Shown: positions 17,194 through 24,251 of the stretch, one piece after another | Position numbering within the stretch: the stretch's first letter is position 1 | Layout of the letters: every line of letters begins with the position of its first letter | Program-made: the position numbers and the translations under genes | From: JBFGCA01 sp041567315 | Lineage (GTDB): Bacteria > Acidobacteriota > Thermoanaerobaculia > Multivoradales > JAHEKO01 | DNA: 26,632 nt | Direction: 5' to 3' | Assembly (NCBI GenBank): GCA_041567315.1 | Contig: JBFGCA010000066.1 | Coordinates: 1-26,632 of the forward strand | Notes under the pieces: model-generated | What the model saw: the letters and a program-made list of their open reading frames with translations, nothing else | Told to the model about the DNA's origin: nothing | Database searches by the model: none

Positions 17194-18682
17194 GCTGCGG
17201 GTGGTGGACGCCGGCGAGGTCGGGGCCTACCGCTCGCAGAGCCTGTGGCACGGCCTCGCCGAGGCGGCGGTCGAAGGGGCGCCGCCGACGCTGTCGTTCT
17301 GCCGGTCGCGCGAGCCCTACGTCGGTCTCGGCTACCACCACCCGCTATCGAGCCTCGACCTCGAGATTGTCCGGCGCCGCGGCCTGCCGGTCATCCGCCG
17401 GCAGATCGGCGGCGGCGCGGTCTGGGTCGACTCGGACCAGCTCCTCTTCCAGCTCACCCTGCCGGCCGGCGACGCGCCGCCGGCCGTGGCGCGGCTCTAC
17501 GAGCGCTGCCTGGGCCCGGCCGTCGACGCCTTCCGGGCGCTTGGCCTGCCGGCGGAGCTGCGCGGCCCCAACGACATCGCCGTCCAGGGTCGCAAGGTCT
17601 CCGGCACCGGCGCTGGCCGCATCGGCGGCGGCGTGACCGTGGTCGGCAACGTCATCTTCCGCTTCCCCCACGAGCGCATGGTGGAAGTGCTGGCGCTGGG
17701 CAAGGATCGGGCATTCGTCGGCGTGGAGCCGGGCAAAGCGCTCAAGCCGGACAGTGCCGACGCTACGCTCGTCAGGTCGGCCCCCAGCGACGCAAGGTCC
17801 GGCGGTTCGGAGCTGGGTAGAGAGCCCGACCCGACTGCCGGCAAGCTGACGCTCGGGAGCTCGGCTTTCGGCGATGGAGGATTCGTTGATCCGGAGCTGG
17901 GTAGGACGCCGGGGCGTTGCGCCGCCAACGGCGGTCCCAGCTCAGGCCTTGGTGATGCGGAGCGCGTGAACGCTCGCGCCGGCTGGGGGCTCGGCGCCTC
18001 GGACTGGGGTGGTGCCCGGGACGCCGCGCTGGAGCTGGCCAATGGGGCCACTGGAAACGGGGTACAGGGATCGCTTCGTGGCGAGTGCCTGCGGTTGATG
18101 CGCAGGTGGGTTTCGTCGCTCGAGGACGAAGGGGCGGGTGTCGTCACGCTGACGGCGGCCCGCCGGGCGCTCGTCGAGGCCTACGCGGCGGCCTTCGGCC
18201 CCCGCGTGCGCTGGGACCGGCCGACGGCGCGCGAGCTGGCGGCGATGGAGCGCTGGGAGCGCCGCTTGGCCGACCCCGAGTGGCTGGCCGGCGTTTCCGC
18301 GGAAACGTCCTACAGGGACGCACCGGCTGGACCTGTGCCGTCCGGGGCCGCCTCGCCGGAGGCCGGGTCGTCTCGGGGGAAGCCCGCGACGTCAGGTGCG
18401 GTGCTCCCGTCCGATCACCACCGGGCGGTCAAGATCGCGGCCGGCGTCTGGCTGTTCGCGGCCGGCGGGCCCGACCTGCGGATGCGCGCGTCGCTGGTCG
18501 AGGGCCGCATCGAGCGGCTCGCGGTCGAGGGCTCTAGGGTCAACGGCGCCGGGCCGGTAGTCGCCCGTGCGCTGCGCGGCCAGCCGCTCGAAGCCGGGCG
18601 CCTGGCGGTTCTCCTGGAACCTTTCGGTAGCCTGGGGACCCGACTCTCGGTCCTGCTCGAAGGTGCGGCGGTCCTGCGATGA
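17186..18682 (+). CDS. slpl1: Lipoate-protein ligase for LbpA (sLpl-like), with long in-frame insertions
   Basis: This 498-residue protein is far longer than usual ligases (about 250-350). The catalytic domain shows RRQIGGGAVWVDSDQLLFQL (71-90, lipoyl-AMP binding) and NDIAVQGRKVSGTG with conserved Lys137. Residues about 188-302 are a Gly/Ser/Asp-rich insertion. They contain two copies of a segment around ELGR, 28 codons apart, and have no family match. A second insertion of about 40 residues (371-412) lies before the C-terminal accessory domain (AVKIAAGVWLFAAGG...). Both keep the frame open. GTG 17186 overlaps the previous gene. It should attach lipoate or octanoate to one of the LbpA proteins; activity with these insertions is uncertain. 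Confidence 0.82.
   Translation: MPELRVVDAGEVGAYRSQSLWHGLAEAAVEGAPPTLSFCRSREPYVGLGYHHPLSSLDLEIVRRRGLPVIRRQIGGGAVWVDSDQLLFQLTLPAGDAPPAVARLYERCLGPAVDAFRALGLPAELRGPNDIAVQGRKVSGTGAGRIGGGVTVVGNVIFRFPHERMVEVLALGKDRAFVGVEPGKALKPDSADATLVRSAPSDARSGGSELGREPDPTAGKLTLGSSAFGDGGFVDPELGRTPGRCAANGGPSSGLGDAERVNARAGWGLGASDWGGARDAALELANGATGNGVQGSLRGECLRLMRRWVSSLEDEGAGVVTLTAARRALVEAYAAAFGPRVRWDRPTARELAAMERWERRLADPEWLAGVSAETSYRDAPAGPVPSGAASPEAGSSRGKPATSGAVLPSDHHRAVKIAAGVWLFAAGGPDLRMRASLVEGRIERLAVEGSRVNGAGPVVARALRGQPLEAGRLAVLLEPFGSLGTRLSVLLEGAAVLR
17808..17904. repeat. 13-bp direct repeat inside the ligase insertion
   Basis: CGGAGCTGGGTAG occurs exactly at 17808-17820 and again at 17892-17904, 84 bp (28 codons) apart. 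Both encode ELGR in frame. The repeat lies within the stretch of the ligase that has no counterpart in the family. Confidence 0.75.
18292..18320. repeat. 16-bp perfect palindrome followed by a small hairpin, within the ligase gene
   Basis: CGTTTCCGCGGAAACG (18292-18307) is a perfect palindrome. It is followed by CGTCC-TACAG-GGACG (18306-18320). The pair marks the beginning of the second non-conserved insertion in the lipoate ligase, as expected if a small palindromic element had inserted in frame. Confidence 0.65.
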
Positions 18683-18983
18683 ACGCTGGAATGACCAGAC
18701 CGGGCTGGAGATCAGCCCGAGCGTTTCGCGGTTGGCCAGGGCCGCGCGGAACCTCGCCGCTGCCCTTCGATCTCCAGTTGCTACCCGGATCTGATCCTGT
18801 GAGGAACACCGGAGTCAGCAGCGCAAGCAGGGCCGCCCGGCCCGCCCGGTCGAGGCCATCCGCGACCTCGCCACTGCCCGACAATGACCAGGCACTACCT
18901 GGATCTGATGGCCGTGCGACGGCCACCGCCGTGCCCGCGAGCGGATCAAGCCGGAATCTGCCTGGAACTGCGAGGAGGAGAGC
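18683..18983. other. Intergenic spacer between ligase 1 and lbpA2, with diverged repeats
   Basis: This is the only gap of about 300 bp in an otherwise closely packed operon. It carries no convincing gene. Two copies of a 45-bp motif lie in it, and a GAGGAGGAG ribosome-binding site for lbpA2 is at its end. A long antisense frame here appears to be a shadow. Confidence 0.6.
18751..18909. repeat. 45-bp motif repeated twice, 114 bp apart
   Basis: Positions 18751-18795 and 18865-18909 match at about 35 of 45 bases without gaps. Both begin ACCTCGCC and end GGATCTGAT. The constant offset of 114 bp suggests a duplicated unit or two copies of a dispersed intergenic repeat. Confidence 0.7.
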
Positions 18984-19445
18984 ATGAGTGCGACGCCGTT
19001 CTTCGAAGTGGGCGGCTACCGGCTGGCCGAGGACCGGTTCTACGATCCCGAGACCCATCTGTGGGTGGCGGCGACCGCCGACGGGCTGGCGCGGGTCGGG
19101 TTCGACCCGCTGGGCAGCGAGACCTCGGGGGACGTGGTGGCGATCTCGTTCGAGCCGGTGGGGGTGGCGGTCAGTCGCGGCGGCGGGTTCGGGTCGATCG
19201 AGGCGGCCAAGTTCGTGGGACCGCTGACGGCGCCGCTGTCGGGCACCCTGCGAGCGCACAATGAAGCCGTGCTGGCCGACCCCGGCCGCATCCAGCGCGC
19301 GCCGCTGGAAGCGTGGCTGGTCGAGATCGCCCCCTCCGCGTTCGCCGCCGAGACGGCGCGGATGGTGAGCGGACGAGCGCGGATCGCCGACTGGTTCGCG
19401 GGGGAAGTGGAGCGCTTCCGCAAGAAGGGGATGCTGGCCGAGTGA
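18984..19445 (+). CDS. lbpA2: Lipoate-binding protein LbpA (GcvH-like), second copy
   Basis: This 153-residue H-protein-like carrier reads THLWVAATADGLARVGFDPLG, then SIEAAKFVGPLTAPLSG with modifiable Lys76. It lacks the Cys residues and C-terminal CxxC of the first copy. It is grouped with lipoate synthesis genes rather than with the sHdr subunits, so it could be an assembly carrier on which LipS1/LipS2 act, or a second sulfur-oxidation carrier. A strong GAGGAGGAG precedes ATG 18984. Glycine-cleavage partners (GcvT/GcvP) are absent. Divergence from LbpA1 is considerable, so this is not a recent duplication. Confidence 0.88.
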   Translation: MSATPFFEVGGYRLAEDRFYDPETHLWVAATADGLARVGFDPLGSETSGDVVAISFEPVGVAVSRGGGFGSIEAAKFVGPLTAPLSGTLRAHNEAVLADPGRIQRAPLEAWLVEIAPSAFAAETARMVSGRARIADWFAGEVERFRKKGMLAE

Positions 19446-20527
19446 GCTGCCGTCCCGCCGCTCCGGCGCCCCTGGTGCAGCTCGGCCGCGCCGCCCGGTC
19501 TGTGGCGCCGCCGCCGGTGCCGCTCGAGCCGCCGGCGACCGCCACCGCCGGCATGCGGCTGCGGCGCCGCGCCTTCGGGCGGCGGATGGAGTTCTACGCC
19601 CCGGGGCTCAAGCGCTGGCAGACCGGCGAGTGGCGGCCGCGGCGCGCCAACCGCTTCCTGGCGGTGAGCGTCACCGGCACCGCCTGCGCGCTGCAGTGCG
19701 ACCACTGCCAGACCAGGGTGCTCCAGGGCATGCCGGCGGTTTCGCGCCGCCGCGGTCTGTTCGCGCTGGCCGCCGAGCTCAAGGCGCAGGGCACCGAGGG
19801 GTTGCTGGTCTCGGGCGGCTCGGAGCGCGATGGCGGGGTGCCGCTGGCCGCCCATCTCGACGACATGCGGCGGGTGCGGCAGGAGCTGGGGATGCGGGTG
19901 GTGGTCCACTCGGGGGTGGTGTCGCCGCGGCTGGCGGCGGGGCTGGCGGCGGCCGGGGTCGACGGGGTGATGCTCGACGTCATCGGCGCCGACGAGACGG
20001 TCCGCGAGGTCTATCACCTGGACCTCGCGGCGGCCGACTTCGAGCGCTCGCTCGAGCGGCTGGCCGCGGCCGGGCTGCGGATCCTGCCCCACATCGTGCT
20101 CGGGCTGCACTACGGGCGGCTGCTCGGCGAGTGGCGGGCGCTCGAGATGATCGGGCGCTACCCGGTCTCGACCCTCATCCTGGTGGTGCTGACGCCGCTG
20201 GTGGGGACGCCGATGGAGGAGGTGGCGCCGCCGCCGCTCCCCGAGGTGACCGAGTTCTTCGCGGCCGCCCGGCAGGCGATGCCCGCGACCCCGGTCAACC
20301 TGGGCTGCGGGCGGCCGATGGGCGCGCTCAAGGTGGAGCTCGACCGGGCGGCGGTCGACCACGGCCTCAACGGCATCGCCTACCCGGCCGACGGCATCCT
20401 CGACTACGCGCGGCGGAGCGGGCTCGAGCCGGACTGTCACGAGTTCTGCTGCTCGCTGACCTGGGGCTCGGGCGAGGCCGGCGCCGCCGCGGAGGCCGCC
20501 TCTGCCGCCGGAGGGAACGGAGGGTGA
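19442..20527 (+). CDS. lipS1: Radical SAM lipoate synthase subunit LipS1
   Basis: This 361-residue radical SAM protein has CALQCDHC (Cys82/86/89, CxxxCxxC) for the SAM cluster. A conserved LLVSGGSERDGGVPL block follows (SAM/substrate region), and a Cys-rich end PDCHEFCC may bind an auxiliary cluster, as lipoate synthases require. LipS1 and LipS2 together insert two sulfurs into octanoyl carriers, a split alternative to LipA known from archaea and sulfur oxidisers. GTG 19442 overlaps the lbpA2 stop (GTGA). Pairing with lipS2 and two ligases supports the assignment over other radical SAM families. Confidence 0.85.
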   Translation: MSCRPAAPAPLVQLGRAARSVAPPPVPLEPPATATAGMRLRRRAFGRRMEFYAPGLKRWQTGEWRPRRANRFLAVSVTGTACALQCDHCQTRVLQGMPAVSRRRGLFALAAELKAQGTEGLLVSGGSERDGGVPLAAHLDDMRRVRQELGMRVVVHSGVVSPRLAAGLAAAGVDGVMLDVIGADETVREVYHLDLAAADFERSLERLAAAGLRILPHIVLGLHYGRLLGEWRALEMIGRYPVSTLILVVLTPLVGTPMEEVAPPPLPEVTEFFAAARQAMPATPVNLGCGRPMGALKVELDRAAVDHGLNGIAYPADGILDYARRSGLEPDCHEFCCSLTWGSGEAGAAAEAASAAGGNGG

Positions 20528-21690
20528 GCACCGGCGCGCCCTGGCGCTACCTGACCGCGGACGGGGTCGCCGCCGCGGCCGGGCTGGCCACCGACGAAGC
20601 GCTGCTGGCGGGTTACGGCCGCGGCGCCGGGCGGGCGCCGGCCCCGACGCTCCGGCTCTACACCTACCGCCCGCACTGCGCGCTGGTCGGGCGCTATCAG
20701 AGCCTGGAAGACGAGGTGGACGTCGCCTTCTGCGAGACCCACGGCCTGGACGTCGGGCGCCGGCCGACCGGCGGCGGGGCCATCCTCATGGGCCCCGGTC
20801 AGCTCGGGGTGGCGGTGGCCGCCCGGGCGGCCACCGACGAGACGCCGCGGCAGACCCTGCGGCGCTGGGCCGAGGGGGTGGTCGCCGGTCTCGCGCGGCT
20901 GGGCATCGCCGCCGGCTTCCGGCGCAAGAACGACCTCGAGGTCGAGGGCCGCAAGATCGCCGGGCTGGGTCTATACCTGGACCCGGCGGGCGCCGTCCTT
21001 TTTCACGCCAGCCTGCTGGTCGACCTCGACGTCGAGCTGATGCTGGGGGCGCTGCGCATCCCCGGACTCAAGGTCTCGGACAAGGCGGTGGCTCGGGTCG
21101 AGGAGCGGGTGACCACCGTGTCGCGCCGGCTCGGCCGGCGGCTGGCGGCGGCCGACGTGCGGGCCGAGCTTGCCCGGGGGTTCGCCGACGTCTTCACGGT
21201 GGCGCTCGAGCCGGGCGAGCTGACCCCGGCCGAAACCGAGCGCCGGGCGGAGCTGCTGCGCGAGCGCTACGCCAACCCCGAGTGGGTCTTCCAGCGCGGC
21301 CCGCGCCGCTCGGCCCGCGGCTCGGCGCTGCTCAAGACCCCGGCCGGCCTGGTGCGGATCTTCGTGGGCGTCCAGGGCCCGGCCATCACCAGCGTTCTCG
21401 TCACCGGCGACTTCAACCTGGTGCCGGTGGGCGTGCCGCGGCTCGAGGCGGCGCTCAAGTGGTGCGCGGCGACTCCCGAGGCCATCGCCCGCGAGGCCGA
21501 GCGGACGCTCGCCGAGGGCGATCTGGGGGTGCCGGCCGAGCGGGTGGCGGCGGCGATCTGGGAGGCGGCGGCGCAGGCGATGCGGCTCGAGGGGGAGGCC
21601 CGGCCCGATCGCGACGGCGCCTGCTACTTCCCCGAGCCGGTGACCGCCGGGGTGCGTGAAGCCGTGCCCAGCGGGGAGGAAGGCGGATGA
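20524..21690 (+). CDS. slpl2: Lipoate-protein ligase family protein, second copy
   Basis: This 388-residue protein has a lipoate-ligase catalytic domain: GRRPTGGGAILMGPGQLG (78-95) and KNDLEVEGRKIAGLGLY with conserved Lys144. It continues into a C-terminal accessory domain (KTPAGLVRIFVGVQG...VTGDFN) like LplB. It is distinct from the first ligase and has no low-complexity insertion. GTG 20524 overlaps the lipS1 stop, and its end overlaps lipS2 (ATGA). Flanked by lipS1 and lipS2, it could be the octanoyl/lipoyl transferase or ligase of the assembly line, or the ligase specific for one LbpA. The sequence alone does not say which. Confidence 0.85.
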   Translation: MSTGAPWRYLTADGVAAAAGLATDEALLAGYGRGAGRAPAPTLRLYTYRPHCALVGRYQSLEDEVDVAFCETHGLDVGRRPTGGGAILMGPGQLGVAVAARAATDETPRQTLRRWAEGVVAGLARLGIAAGFRRKNDLEVEGRKIAGLGLYLDPAGAVLFHASLLVDLDVELMLGALRIPGLKVSDKAVARVEERVTTVSRRLGRRLAAADVRAELARGFADVFTVALEPGELTPAETERRAELLRERYANPEWVFQRGPRRSARGSALLKTPAGLVRIFVGVQGPAITSVLVTGDFNLVPVGVPRLEAALKWCAATPEAIAREAERTLAEGDLGVPAERVAAAIWEAAAQAMRLEGEARPDRDGACYFPEPVTAGVREAVPSGEEGG

Positions 21691-22877
21691 GCGAGCTGGT
21701 GCGGATCGGCCGCTCGCCAGCCGCGGGCAGGGTGCCGGTCGGCGCGGGGCCGGACGCCGCCAGGCCGCCTCGCGAGGCCGAGCAGAGCAGTCCCGACTGG
21801 GTGCGGATCAGCTACGCCAGCGCCCTGGCGCTGCGCTTCCGCTCCGGCCGCTTCACCCGCGAGTTCGAGTTCGGCGGCATCAACCTGCTGCTCAACTACC
21901 CGCAGGGCTGCCAGTCGGACTGCGGCTACTGCGGGCTGGCCCGCACCCGCCCCGGCGCCTACGAGGACAAGTCGTTCATCCGCGTCGAGTGGCCGCTGGT
22001 CGAGACCGACGAGCTGGTCGAGCGGCTGGCGCGCTACGAGGACCGGCTGACCCGGCTCTGCATCTCGATGGTCACCCACGGCTACGCCTACCGCGACACC
22101 CTCGACCTGGCGCGGCGCATCCGCCGCCGGGTGGCGACGCCGCTGTCGATCCTGGTGGCGCCCCCCACCCTCGTCGGCGACCGGCTGCTGGCGCTCAAGC
22201 AGGCCGGGGCCGACATGATCGGCATCGGCCTCGACGCCGCCACCGAGGAGCTGTTCCGGACCCTCCGCACGGAGGTGCCCCGCGGCGGGCTGAGCTGGCG
22301 CAACTACTGGCAGATCGTCGACCAGGCGCGGGAGATCTACGGCCCCTGGAAGGTCAACTGCCACCTGCTGGTCGGTCTCGGCGAGACCGACCGCGAGCTG
22401 ATGACGCTCTTCGCGCGTCTGCTCGAGCGGCAGATCTTCTCCTACCTCTTCTGCTTCAACCCCGAGCCCGACTCGCGGATGGGCGCCCACCCCAAGAGCA
22501 CCGTCACCCGCTGGCGCCGGATCCAGCTCGCCAAGTTCCTGCTCGAAGAGCGCGGCCTCGCCCCCGGGGCCTTCGGCTACGACGCCGCCGGCGCCCTGAC
22601 CGAGATCGCCGCCCCCCGCGAGCTGGTCGACGTCTCAGTCGCGGACGGCTGGGCCTTCATGACCAACGGCTGCCCCGGCGCCGGCGGTGAGCCCGGCTGC
22701 ACCCGCCCGATGGGCAGCTGGCGCCCCGCCGAGGCCCCCCGCGATTACCCCTGGCGCCCCAACCCCGACGACCGCCGCCAGATCGAGCATGAGCTCCGCC
22801 TCGACCAGATCCTCCGCCCCGGCCCCGCGCCGTCCCGCCCGACCGCCGCCCTGGCGCCCCCCGCCGCCGGCCGCTAG
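21687..22877 (+). CDS. lipS2: Radical SAM lipoate synthase subunit LipS2
   Basis: This 396-residue radical SAM protein has CQSDCGYCG (Cys75/79/82), preceded by GINLLLNYPQG. Conserved inner blocks are VTHGYAYRDTLDL, GIGLDAATEELF and HLLVGLGETD. The end carries GCPGAGGEPGCTRPMGSWRP, with two Cys that may join an auxiliary cluster. The remainder is a Pro-rich, probably disordered tail. With LipS1 it would make lipoate from octanoyl-LbpA. ATG 21687 overlaps the ligase stop. It is the last gene of the long operon. Confidence 0.85.
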   Translation: MSELVRIGRSPAAGRVPVGAGPDAARPPREAEQSSPDWVRISYASALALRFRSGRFTREFEFGGINLLLNYPQGCQSDCGYCGLARTRPGAYEDKSFIRVEWPLVETDELVERLARYEDRLTRLCISMVTHGYAYRDTLDLARRIRRRVATPLSILVAPPTLVGDRLLALKQAGADMIGIGLDAATEELFRTLRTEVPRGGLSWRNYWQIVDQAREIYGPWKVNCHLLVGLGETDRELMTLFARLLERQIFSYLFCFNPEPDSRMGAHPKSTVTRWRRIQLAKFLLEERGLAPGAFGYDAAGALTEIAAPRELVDVSVADGWAFMTNGCPGAGGEPGCTRPMGSWRPAEAPRDYPWRPNPDDRRQIEHELRLDQILRPGPAPSRPTAALAPPAAGR

Positions 22878-22882
22878 CCGGC
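22866..22882 (+). terminator. Weak terminator-like hairpin at the lipS2 stop
   Basis: GCCGGC-CGCTA-GCCGGC forms a 6-bp GC stem overlapping the stop codon. There is no T-run, so intrinsic termination would be weak; Rho or read-through is possible. Confidence 0.3.
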
Positions 22883-22929
22883 CGACAGTTCGCTGCCGAA
22901 GCCTGCCAGGGGAGAGAATGCTCAGACCC

Positions 22930-22958
22930 TTGACATACCATACCTAGTATAGTATCGT
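22930..22958 (+). promoter_or_regulatory. Promoter with palindromic operator for the second sulfur module
   Basis: TTGACA (22930-22935) and TATCGT (22953-22958) are 17 bases apart. The spacer holds a near-perfect palindrome, ATACCATAC-CTA-GTATAGTAT (22935-22955, one mismatch). The AT-rich block stands out from its GC-rich surroundings. It is a likely operator for the CsoR/CstR-family protein encoded three genes downstream, or for the ArsR protein. Confidence 0.72.
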
Positions 22959-23039
22959 TAGCCTGTCGGCGGCCACGTGACGGCACGCCTTCGGGCCGCC
23001 AAACCCAACGACAACAAGCAGAAAAGGGAGGGCTCCGAG

Positions 23040-23318
23040 TTGAGCACGACACGTTTCGATCACGAGCTGGACACCAGCGGCCTCAAGTGCCCGATGCCGG
23101 TGGTCAAGGCCCGCAAGGAGGTCCGGACCCTCGAGCCCGGGCAGATCCTCAAGGTGGTGAGCACCGACCGCGGGTCGGTCAAGGACTTCCAGGGCTGGGC
23201 CAAGCTGGACAAGAAGGTCGAGCTGCTGGCGCAGGAGACCGAGAGCACCAACGGCAGCGAGATCTACGTCCACTTCCTGCAGCTGGTCGATCCGGCTGCC
23301 GCGTCGGCGGGAGGGTAG
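23040..23318 (+). CDS. tusA: TusA-family sulfur carrier protein, second copy
   Basis: This 92-residue TusA reads ELDTSGLKCPMPVVKARKEV with persulfide Cys17 in CPMP, then ILKVVSTDRGSVKDF. I chose TTG 23040 as start because AAGGGAGGG lies at ideal distance and the family begins near there. An upstream in-frame GTG at 22977 would add an unrelated basic stretch close to the transcription start. It is shorter than TusA1 and lacks its extension. It heads the second unit, followed by a DsrE2 gene after four bases, so the two probably exchange sulfur. Confidence 0.88.
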   Translation: MSTTRFDHELDTSGLKCPMPVVKARKEVRTLEPGQILKVVSTDRGSVKDFQGWAKLDKKVELLAQETESTNGSEIYVHFLQLVDPAAASAGG

Positions 23319-23322
23319 AGCC

Positions 23323-23895
23323 ATGCCGACGACCGAGATCACCACCCCCACCGCCGACGTCGCCGCTCTCACCCAGCGGCTGACCGCCCTCGAGGGGCGC
23401 CTGGCCGAGCTCGAGGAGCGCCAGCCCGCCGACCGCGTTTCGATGGTCGTCTTCTCCGGCGACCTCGACCGGGTGCTGGCCGGCTTCGTGGTCGCCACCG
23501 GCGCCGCCGCGGTGGGCCAGGAGGTCAGCATGTTCTTCACCTTCTGGGGGCTCAACGCCCTCAAGAAGCAGACCCGGCTGGCCGGCAAGAACCTGTTCGA
23601 GAAGATGATGGCCGTGATGTCGCCGTCCAGCTCGCTAGAGCTGCCGGTCTCCAAGATGAACTACTTCGGCATCGGCGCCAAGATGCTGCGCAAGATGATG
23701 CAGGACAACAACGTCTCCTCGCTCGAGGAGATGATGGAGCTGGCCCGCGAGATGGGGGTCAAGCTGGTGGCCTGCGAGATGTCCCGCGAGGTGATGGGGA
23801 TCGCCGACGAGGAGCTGGTGGACGGTCTGGAGACGGGCGGGGTGGCCAGCTTCCTGGCCGACGCGCTCGACTCGCGGGCGACGCTCTTCATCTAG
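23323..23895 (+). CDS. dsrE2: DsrE2-family sulfurtransferase, second copy
   Basis: This 190-residue protein has an N-terminal coiled-coil-like helix (DVAALTQRLTALEGRLAELE, 12-31), possibly for oligomerisation. The DsrE2 domain follows: SMVVFSGDLDRVLAGF, SMFFTFWGLNALKK (69-82), a Met-rich middle, and KLVACEMSREVMGI with acceptor Cys151. The end reads FLADALDSRATLFI, as in the first copy. By family it relays sulfane sulfur as persulfide between TusA and rhodanese-type partners. Here it lies next to TusA2 and upstream of a rhodanese fusion. Confidence 0.88.
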   Translation: MPTTEITTPTADVAALTQRLTALEGRLAELEERQPADRVSMVVFSGDLDRVLAGFVVATGAAAVGQEVSMFFTFWGLNALKKQTRLAGKNLFEKMMAVMSPSSSLELPVSKMNYFGIGAKMLRKMMQDNNVSSLEEMMELAREMGVKLVACEMSREVMGIADEELVDGLETGGVASFLADALDSRATLFI

Positions 23896-23938
23896 CCATC
23901 TGGGCGCGGAGGAACCTGGTCCCGAAGGAGGTGCCGCG

Positions 23939-24229
23939 ATGGCCGTCGCCGCCCCACACTACTTTTCGAGCGCCGCGGAGAAGAAGAAGCTGCTCGACCG
24001 GCTGGCCCGGATCGAGGGCCAGCTCCGCGGCGTCCAGAAGATGATCACCCGCGAGGAGGACTGCGCGCGGATCGCGCAGCAGCTCGCCGCCGCCCGCGGC
24101 GCCCTCAACAAGGCGTTCTTCGAGCTCATCGCCTGCGCCTTCGAAAGCCGCCTCGGCGGCGAGCAGGCGGCGGCCCGGGTCCGCGAGCACATCTCCGAGC
24201 TGTCCGACCTGCTGGCCAAGTACGCCTGA
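23939..24229 (+). CDS. CsoR/CstR-family (DUF156) repressor without the usual metal ligands
   Basis: This 96-residue four-helix repressor has the family core RLARIEGQLRGVQKMI (21-36) and EEDCARIAQQLAAARGALNK with conserved Cys42. Copper-type CsoR uses Cys-His-Cys. Aligned with the FrmR pattern C-x24-H-x3, the His position here is Ala67 and the final ligand position is Arg71. The only other Cys is Cys66, one residue before the His position. A metal sensor is therefore unlikely, and a thiol or persulfide switch (as in CstR) fits the neighbours. The Cys spacing (24) differs from that of classic CstR, so this may be a distinct subtype. AAGGAGG precedes ATG 23939. Confidence 0.85.
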   Translation: MAVAAPHYFSSAAEKKKLLDRLARIEGQLRGVQKMITREEDCARIAQQLAAARGALNKAFFELIACAFESRLGGEQAAARVREHISELSDLLAKYA

Positions 24230-24251
24230 GGCGTTCCGGGAGGTACCTGAG

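Noticed and set aside
18540..19259. Minus-strand 239-codon frame with repeated SDPGSxW...GSGEV peptides
   Set aside because: The repeats come from the duplicated 45-bp motif and the frame runs antisense through lbpA2; it has no start signal and no family match.
22977..23039. Upstream GTG start for TusA2
   Set aside because: It lies about 12 bases after the predicted transcription start and would add an unrelated basic segment; TTG 23040 has an ideal AAGGGAGGG site.
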